Shown piece by piece: positions 7,899 through 11,972 of a DNA stretch of 11,972 bases (position 1 is its first letter; every line of letters starts with the position of its first letter). The stretch is from Deltaproteobacteria bacterium (GTDB taxonomy: Bacteria; Desulfobacterota; Desulfobacteria; Desulfobacterales; Desulfatirhabdiaceae): assembly GCA_021778975.1 (NCBI GenBank), contig JAJYBO010000065.1, forward strand, positions 1 through 11,972, in the 5' to 3' direction. Below the pieces are notes generated by a model. It saw only the letters and a program-made list of their open reading frames with translations. It was not told the DNA's origin and ran no database searches. Made by a program: the position numbers and the translations under genes.

Positions 7899-7977
7899 AC
7901 GTTTTCAGTGGGTAAGAATGGGGTGCTGAGAAAGGCCTGTCGGCAAGGGGAAGGTTTGAGGATATGTGGATTGTTCG
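7899..7977. other. 79-bp gap at the composition boundary
   Basis: Between the methyltransferase stop and the AsnB start there is a short, purine-rich non-coding stretch with several GG-containing runs. I see no stable hairpin followed by T residues and no convincing promoter pair. It marks the switch from AT-rich genes to GC-richer genes, so it is the most likely place for a transcription unit boundary or a recombination junction in this half of the locus. Confidence 0.3.
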
Positions 7978-9936
7978 ATGTGCGGTATCGTAGGATTTAT
8001 CACCAATAGTCAATTTGAAGTTTTCAGCCACGCACTGCCGACGGCTGTCGCGTCTCTGGCGCACCGGGGCCCGGATGACGCCGGAGTCTTCACGGATGCG
8101 GCCGCCGCTGTGGGGCTGGGGCATAGAAGGCTGTCTATTCTGGACATAACACCTTCCGGTCATCAGCCCATGTCCAGCGACGATGGAACCGTGCAGATCG
8201 TCTATAACGGAGAAATCTATAATTTTGCGGCGCTCCGAGCGGACCTTGAATCAGCGGGGCGTCATTTTAAAAGTCGCTCGGATACGGAGGTCGTCCTGAA
8301 GGCGTATCTGGAGTGGGGATATGACTGTCTGAACCGATTTAACGGCATGTTCGCTCTGGCCATCTGGGACGGCAGATGCCGAGAGCTGCTTCTGGCCAGA
8401 GACCGGGTGGGCATCAAGCCGCTTTATTATTATCTTTCTGGCGAAAATCTGATCTTCGCGTCGGAGCTGAAGGCAATTCTGGCGTTTGATGGCGTTTCCG
8501 GGCGGATAAACCCGGATGCGCTGCCGCTTTACCTGCATTATCAATACATACCGGCGCCGCATACCATTTACCGGAGTATGTTCAAGCTGCTTCCGGGACA
8601 TTGTCTGCGGTATGCGTCCGGCGATGTCCATATCACTTCTTGGAATGCACTGTCAGAAATACGGCGGGAAACATCGGCTTCAGACGGATCCAATTTGAAT
8701 ATGTCGGACGCATCCGGGAGGAGCCTGTCTCGTGTGCTGGATGGTCTTCAGGACGTGTTGATTCAGACCGTATCAACGCAGATGGTCAGTGATGCGCCAA
8801 TCGGCGCGCTGCTGAGCGGCGGCGTTGACTCATCCCTGATAACAGCACTTATGCAACATGAAAGCGCAAGCCCTGTCAGGACGTTTTCGATTGGTTTTCA
8901 GGACGCCGGTTATGATGAAGCCCCTTGGGCGGCCTGTATCGCCCGATATCTGGGAACCCGCCATACCGAACTTTATGTGAGGCAGAAAGACGCGCTGGCA
9001 GTGATTCCTGCACTGCCGATGGTTTATGATGAGCCGTTTGCGGACGCCTCCGCACTTGCCTCGGTTCTGGTGCATCGGCTTGCCGGATCCCAGGTGAAAG
9101 TCGCGCTGAGCGGCGATGGCGGCGATGAACAGTTCTGCGGATACACCCGATATTGGGCGACACGGAAAATGATGCAGTGGCGCCGTTATCTTCCCCATGC
9201 GCTTCGAAAGGGAATTTACGCTGTTTTGTCCCAGGCGCCGCCGGATGCGGTCGCACACATTTACCGCCTGTTGCACCCGGCGTTGCCGAAAGCGGCGCAA
9301 ACCGTCAATTTCCCAGAAAAATGGCAGAAACTGCTGGCGCAGATGGATGCGGCGGACATTCAGGCGCTGTATCGGGCTTCTGTTTGTGTCTGGGATCGAA
9401 CCAGCGTTCAGAGGCTGACCGGGCGTTTTCCGCAATCCGGCAGATTTGAGCGATGCTTCTCCACCGCGGGCTGGCCGGTGATGTCGGCGCTGCTTCGAGT
9501 GGATCAGCAGACGTATCTGCCAGACGCCATGCTGGTCAAAGTGGACAGGGCCAGCATGGCGTCCGCTCTCGAAGTCCGGGTGCCGTTCCTGGATAACCGG
9601 GTGGCGGCATTTGCTTCACGGCTTCCGGAATCCTGGCTGTACAAAGATGGGCAGGGCAAGTATATATTGCGAAAGCTGCTCTCGCGGTATCTGCCGGATT
9701 CCCTGTTTGACAGGCCTAAGGCCGGATTCGCCGTTCCTGTTTCAAAATGGCTTCGGGGAGAACTCCGGCCGATGCTGCTGGATTATCTCTCTTATGACAG
9801 ATTGAAGCGGGAGGGCATTTTCAATCCGGCGGTGGTGAGCGCGGCGGTTTCCGATCATCTGTCCGGACGGGTAAATCATCCGCACCGGCTATGGGCGCTC
9901 ATGATGTGGGAATTGTGGCGCGATGCCTGGTTATAA
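7978..9936 (+). CDS. asnB: AsnB-type glutamine-hydrolysing asparagine synthetase / amidotransferase
   Basis: A 652-residue class II glutamine amidotransferase fused to an ATP-dependent synthetase domain. The start is placed at ATG 7978 because the mature enzyme needs Cys2 as the N-terminal nucleophile (MCGIVGF). An in-frame GTG at 7966 would add four residues and bury that Cys. The glutaminase domain (about 1-210) shows A-H-R-G-P-D-D-A-G at 28-36, G-H-R-R-L-S at 48-53, Y-N-G-E-I-Y-N-F at 76-83 and S-R-S-D-T-E at 99-104. The synthetase domain has the PP-loop S-G-G-V-D-S-S at 280-286, Y-D-E-P-F-A-D at 350-356, S-G-D-G-G-D-E at 378-384, and K-V-D-R-A-S-M at 521-527. The usual reaction makes asparagine from aspartate, glutamine and ATP. 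In surface-polysaccharide loci, homologues are linked to amidation of uronic acid residues, which is plausible here. Residues about 228-252 form a serine-rich linker-like insertion. Confidence 0.95.
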   Translation: MCGIVGFITNSQFEVFSHALPTAVASLAHRGPDDAGVFTDAAAAVGLGHRRLSILDITPSGHQPMSSDDGTVQIVYNGEIYNFAALRADLESAGRHFKSRSDTEVVLKAYLEWGYDCLNRFNGMFALAIWDGRCRELLLARDRVGIKPLYYYLSGENLIFASELKAILAFDGVSGRINPDALPLYLHYQYIPAPHTIYRSMFKLLPGHCLRYASGDVHITSWNALSEIRRETSASDGSNLNMSDASGRSLSRVLDGLQDVLIQTVSTQMVSDAPIGALLSGGVDSSLITALMQHESASPVRTFSIGFQDAGYDEAPWAACIARYLGTRHTELYVRQKDALAVIPALPMVYDEPFADASALASVLVHRLAGSQVKVALSGDGGDEQFCGYTRYWATRKMMQWRRYLPHALRKGIYAVLSQAPPDAVAHIYRLLHPALPKAAQTVNFPEKWQKLLAQMDAADIQALYRASVCVWDRTSVQRLTGRFPQSGRFERCFSTAGWPVMSALLRVDQQTYLPDAMLVKVDRASMASALEVRVPFLDNRVAAFASRLPESWLYKDGQGKYILRKLLSRYLPDSLFDRPKAGFAVPVSKWLRGELRPMLLDYLSYDRLKREGIFNPAVVSAAVSDHLSGRVNHPHRLWALMMWELWRDAWL

Positions 9937-9941
9937 CATCT

Positions 9942-9951
9942 GAGGCGGGGG
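9942..9951 (+). promoter_or_regulatory. Ribosome-binding site of the ABC exporter permease gene
   Basis: The GAGG and GGGGG elements lie 3-9 nt before ATG 9955, in the 18-bp gap after asnB. It is among the strongest Shine-Dalgarno sequences in the window and fixes the permease start. The short gap makes co-transcription with asnB likely. Confidence 0.55.
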
Positions 9952-9954
9952 ATC

Positions 9955-10806
9955 ATGAAACAATATTCAATTCAGCGAGACGGGGTGGACAGCACCGAAT
10001 CCAGTGTCACCCCCCTTCTGATGGTAACATCCATCTGGAAGCATCGGGAACTGCTGAAAGAGCTTGTCAAACGTGATATATTGAGCCGCTATCAGGGATC
10101 TTTCGGGGGGGCTTTCTGGTCATTCGCTTACCCGCTCTTTATGCTGGGGGTTTATACGCTGGTGTTCGGGACATTTTTCAGAATGCGCTGGGGAGGCGCC
10201 GGCTCGACCCTGGAATTTTCACTGGTGCTGTTTTCCGGGTTGATCATTTTCAATTTCTTTTCGGAGTGTCTGAACCGGGCGCCAACGCTGGTGGCAGGAC
10301 AGCCCAATTATGTCAAAAAGGTCGTGTTTCCTCTGGAAATCTATCCCTGGGTGGCGGTGGGCTCGGCTTTTTTCAATGCTCTGGTAAGTTTTACGGCATG
10401 GCTGCTATTTTATGGAATCCTTCGCGGTGTTCCATCCGCAACGATTCTGCTGCTGCCGGTTGTGGTGGCGCCACTGATACCGGTCATGCTGGGACTGGGA
10501 TGGATACTGAGTTCCGTGGGCGTTTATGTGCGGGATATCACTCAGGTGGTCGGTATTGCAACGCAGGCGCTGATGTTTCTGTCACCGGTGTTCTTCAGTC
10601 TGGATGCGGTGCCGGAAAGACTTCGGGGGTTGATGTTGCTAAATCCGCTGACCTTTATCATGGTCGAAGCCCGTCGCGTCATGCTTCAGGGCGAACTGCC
10701 GAATTTTCTCGGGCTTGCCGCGTATCTGCTGACGGCGCTGATATTTTCATGGGCGGGGTTTGCGGTGTTTCAACGGCTGAGAGACGGTTTTTCGGATGTG
10801 ATATGA
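9955..10806 (+). CDS. wzm: Polysaccharide ABC exporter permease (Wzm-type, ABC-2 family)
   Basis: A 283-residue ABC-2 type inner-membrane permease of normal length for Wzm/RfbA-like exporters. About six membrane spans are visible, at roughly 57-75, 88-105, 134-154, 163-190, 198-215 and 252-272. Family features include a cytoplasmic N-terminus with an amphipathic stretch ending K-R-D-I-L-S-R-Y at 39-46, the segment W-S-F-A-Y-P-L at 55-61, V-R-D-I-T-Q-V at 192-198, F-L-S-P-V-F-F-S at 208-215 and L-N-P-L-T at 229-233. With the ATPase encoded just downstream, it would form the channel that carries undecaprenyl-linked polysaccharide across the inner membrane. A good ribosome-binding site precedes it. 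The stop overlaps the start of the next gene as ATGA (10803-10806). That gene is a glycosyltransferase instead of the ATPase, which is unusual for such exporter pairs. The first 20 or so residues are polar and poorly conserved-looking, so a later start is possible. Confidence 0.93.
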   Translation: MKQYSIQRDGVDSTESSVTPLLMVTSIWKHRELLKELVKRDILSRYQGSFGGAFWSFAYPLFMLGVYTLVFGTFFRMRWGGAGSTLEFSLVLFSGLIIFNFFSECLNRAPTLVAGQPNYVKKVVFPLEIYPWVAVGSAFFNALVSFTAWLLFYGILRGVPSATILLLPVVVAPLIPVMLGLGWILSSVGVYVRDITQVVGIATQALMFLSPVFFSLDAVPERLRGLMLLNPLTFIMVEARRVMLQGELPNFLGLAAYLLTALIFSWAGFAVFQRLRDGFSDVI

Positions 10807-11576
10807 CGATGGTGTTTTCGGATAATTTCCCGATGGTAACGGTTGCGGTGCCGTGTTTGAACCACGGTCGTTTTCTTGATGAAGCCCTGACATCCATATT
10901 CCGCCAGGATGTTTCTGTGGAAGTGATGCTGGCGGATGGCGGATCGGCAGACAACACGCTCGACATCATCGAAAAATGGCAAAGTCGTCTCGCCTGGTGG
11001 CGCAGCCATCCGGATGCAGGCCAGGCGGCGGCAATTGACGAGGCGATCTCTCACGGCACAGCACCGTTCGTATGCTGGCTCAATGCGGATGATTTTTATC
11101 TGGAAGATGGCTTGAGGCGACTCCTGGAGTGCCTCCAGCGTCATCCAGCGGCGCCGGCGGCCTATGGGCGAAGCTGGAATACGAATGAACAGGGCCTTTT
11201 CACGAGACCCTATCGGACATGGCCTTTTTCCGAATGGCGTCTGTCGCAGCGCTGTTTTATTTCCCAACCGGCAACGCTGATCCGGCGCCAGGTGTGGGAA
11301 GCGGTCAACGGTCTGGATGAACAATTACGATTGGCAATGGACTATGATTTGTGGTGGAAAATTGTGCGGAGGTATGGCCCGTTATATTATCTTACCGAAT
11401 TTGTCGCCGCCAACAGGGTTTACGGCCAAACCAAAACGTCCAGCATGCGCCGCCTCCACTGGCGTGAAGCCATGTCCGTCGTTAAAAAATACACAGGCCG
11501 GGTTCCGATCAAATGGTATCTGCTCTGGCCCTGGTCGGTCTGGTTTAAATCCGCCTGGCACAGGCAACGTCTATGA
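10803..11576 (+). CDS. Glycosyltransferase family 2 (LNADD type)
   Basis: A 257-residue GT2 lying between the exporter permease and ATPase genes. ATG 10803 is chosen because it overlaps the permease stop as ATGA and sits just ahead of the first beta strand. The frame is open further upstream, but that part is only a shadow of the permease gene. Landmarks are M-V-T-V-A-V-P-C-L-N at 11-20, A-D-G-G-S-A-D-N-T at 44-52, D-A-G-Q-A-A-A-I-D at 71-79, the DxD region W-L-N-A-D-D at 92-97, and S-Q-P-A-T-L at 154-159. M-D-Y-D-L-W at 179-184 marks the acceptor and catalytic region. The D-x-G-Q-x-x-A-I motif is typical of a subgroup common in bacterial polysaccharide loci. A tryptophan-rich, basic C-terminus (about 236-257) could contact the membrane. 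It probably adds a sugar to the glycan that the adjacent exporter carries; donor unknown. The stop overlaps the next ATG by ATGA. Confidence 0.92.
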   Translation: MTMVFSDNFPMVTVAVPCLNHGRFLDEALTSIFRQDVSVEVMLADGGSADNTLDIIEKWQSRLAWWRSHPDAGQAAAIDEAISHGTAPFVCWLNADDFYLEDGLRRLLECLQRHPAAPAAYGRSWNTNEQGLFTRPYRTWPFSEWRLSQRCFISQPATLIRRQVWEAVNGLDEQLRLAMDYDLWWKIVRRYGPLYYLTEFVAANRVYGQTKTSSMRRLHWREAMSVVKKYTGRVPIKWYLLWPWSVWFKSAWHRQRL

Positions 11577-11972
11577 ATACACCGGTCGTCATTTCAATTC
11601 ATCACCTCAGTAAATGCTATCATCTGTACAGGCATCCTCTGGACAGACTCCGTCATGCGCTGTTGAAAAGAGGACTCCGGCAGGAATATTGGGCGCTGCA
11701 GGATATATCCCTGACGGTTCACAAAGGGGAGGCCATCGGGATTATCGGGCATAACGGGAGCGGCAAAAGCACGCTGCTTCAGATCATTGCCGGCACCATG
11801 AAGCCCACTTCCGGTCAGATTGCCGTTAATGGCAGGCTGGCCGCTCTTTTGGAACTGGGCAGTGGCTTCAATCCAGAGTTTACCGGCCGGGAGAATGTCT
11901 TTTTGAATGGCGCGATTCTTAAAATTCCCCATAAAACCATCGAACACAAATTTGACGAGATCGCCGCGTTTG
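11573..11972 (+). CDS. wzt: Polysaccharide ABC exporter ATPase (Wzt-type), 3' truncated by window edge
   Basis: The first 133 residues of an ABC ATPase, open to the window end. ATG 11573 overlaps the upstream stop as ATGA. Walker A is G-H-N-G-S-G-K-S-T at 59-67. The segment A-L-L-E-L-G-S-G-F-N-P-E-F-T-G-R-E-N at 91-108 is the hallmark of Wzt/TagH/KpsT-like polysaccharide exporters and contains the Q-loop region. The early part has the N-terminal strand and L-S-K-C-Y aromatic region, then W-A-L-Q-D-I-S at 40-46. The signature motif, Walker B and any C-terminal carbohydrate-binding domain lie beyond the window, so it cannot be said whether this is the long Wzt form that recognises a chain-terminal cap or the short form. 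It would power export through the Wzm-type permease encoded at 9955-10806. The two subunit genes are separated by a glycosyltransferase gene but remain translationally linked. Confidence 0.92.
   Translation, partial: MNTPVVISIHHLSKCYHLYRHPLDRLRHALLKRGLRQEYWALQDISLTVHKGEAIGIIGHNGSGKSTLLQIIAGTMKPTSGQIAVNGRLAALLELGSGFNPEFTGRENVFLNGAILKIPHKTIEHKFDEIAAF

Noticed and set aside
7750..8163. 137-codon minus-strand frame spanning the methyltransferase-asnB gap
   Set aside because: It overlaps the conserved end of the methyltransferase and the essential N-terminus of AsnB. The translated sequence has no family resemblance.
8830..9435. 201-codon open frame on the minus strand
   Set aside because: It is antisense to asnB, whose motifs are continuous through the region. 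Its composition (His, Arg and Gln rich) has no recognisable domain, as expected of a shadow in GC-rich coding DNA.
10266..10802. Long in-frame upstream extension of the GT2 gene at 10803
   Set aside because: It lies wholly over the permease gene in another frame, has Gly/Arg/Cys-rich shadow composition and no GT2 features. The ATGA overlap at 10803 gives the natural start.
10770..11324. 184-codon open frame on the minus strand
   Set aside because: It is antisense to the GT2 gene at 10803-11576, with no recognisable motif and no ribosome-binding site seen.
1..11972. CRISPR array, tRNA, rRNA, insertion sequence or phage attachment site
   Set aside because: No regularly spaced direct repeats, cloverleaf-like segments, transposase motifs or terminal inverted repeats were noticed on reading either strand.

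Overview
The window is the interior of a surface-polysaccharide (O-antigen or capsule type) biosynthesis and export locus. All eleven coding regions are on the + strand and tightly packed. Both edges cut genes: the first is a glycosyltransferase without its N-terminus, and the last is the ATPase of a polysaccharide ABC exporter without its C-terminal part. A Wzm/Wzt-type exporter together with a Wzx-type flippase points to a Gram-negative bacterium. Base composition is intermediate and uneven. The style of the locus would fit Desulfobacterota or a related group, but that is only an impression, because no rRNA or marker gene is present.

Layout. Positions 1-5820 hold glycosyltransferases: a partial GT2 (to 557), a WbbL-like GT2 (554-1531), a natural GT2-GT4 two-domain fusion (about 1582-3708), a CgeB-like GT-B enzyme (3823-5004) and a DADD-type GT2 (5008-5820). 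Positions 5810-7898 hold a Wzx-type flippase followed by an FkbM-family methyltransferase, both AT-rich. After a 79-bp gap the composition rises sharply in GC. The second block contains an AsnB-type glutamine amidotransferase (7978-9936), the Wzm-type permease (9955-10806), another GT2 (10803-11576) and the Wzt-type ATPase (11573 to the window end). Many junctions are 4-bp ATGA/TTGA overlaps or overlaps of 8-11 bp, which suggests one or two long, translationally coupled operons. The only gaps longer than 30 bp are 3709-3822 and 7899-7977.

How the genes work together (inference). Seven glycosyltransferase domains in six proteins would build a complex glycan on a lipid carrier at the inner cytoplasmic face. 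AsnB could amidate a uronic acid residue and FkbM could O-methylate a sugar, either along the chain or as an end cap. Export could use Wzm/Wzt, Wzx, or both for different glycans. No Wzy polymerase, chain-length regulator, ligase, initiating phosphoglycosyltransferase or nucleotide-sugar synthesis gene is visible here.

No RNA genes, CRISPR arrays, insertion sequences or attachment sites were seen. I did not find a wholly new system. The points most worth checking are the GT2-GT4 fusion, the coexistence of flippase and ABC exporter genes, the GT2 gene wedged between the exporter subunits, and the composition break near 7.9 kb.
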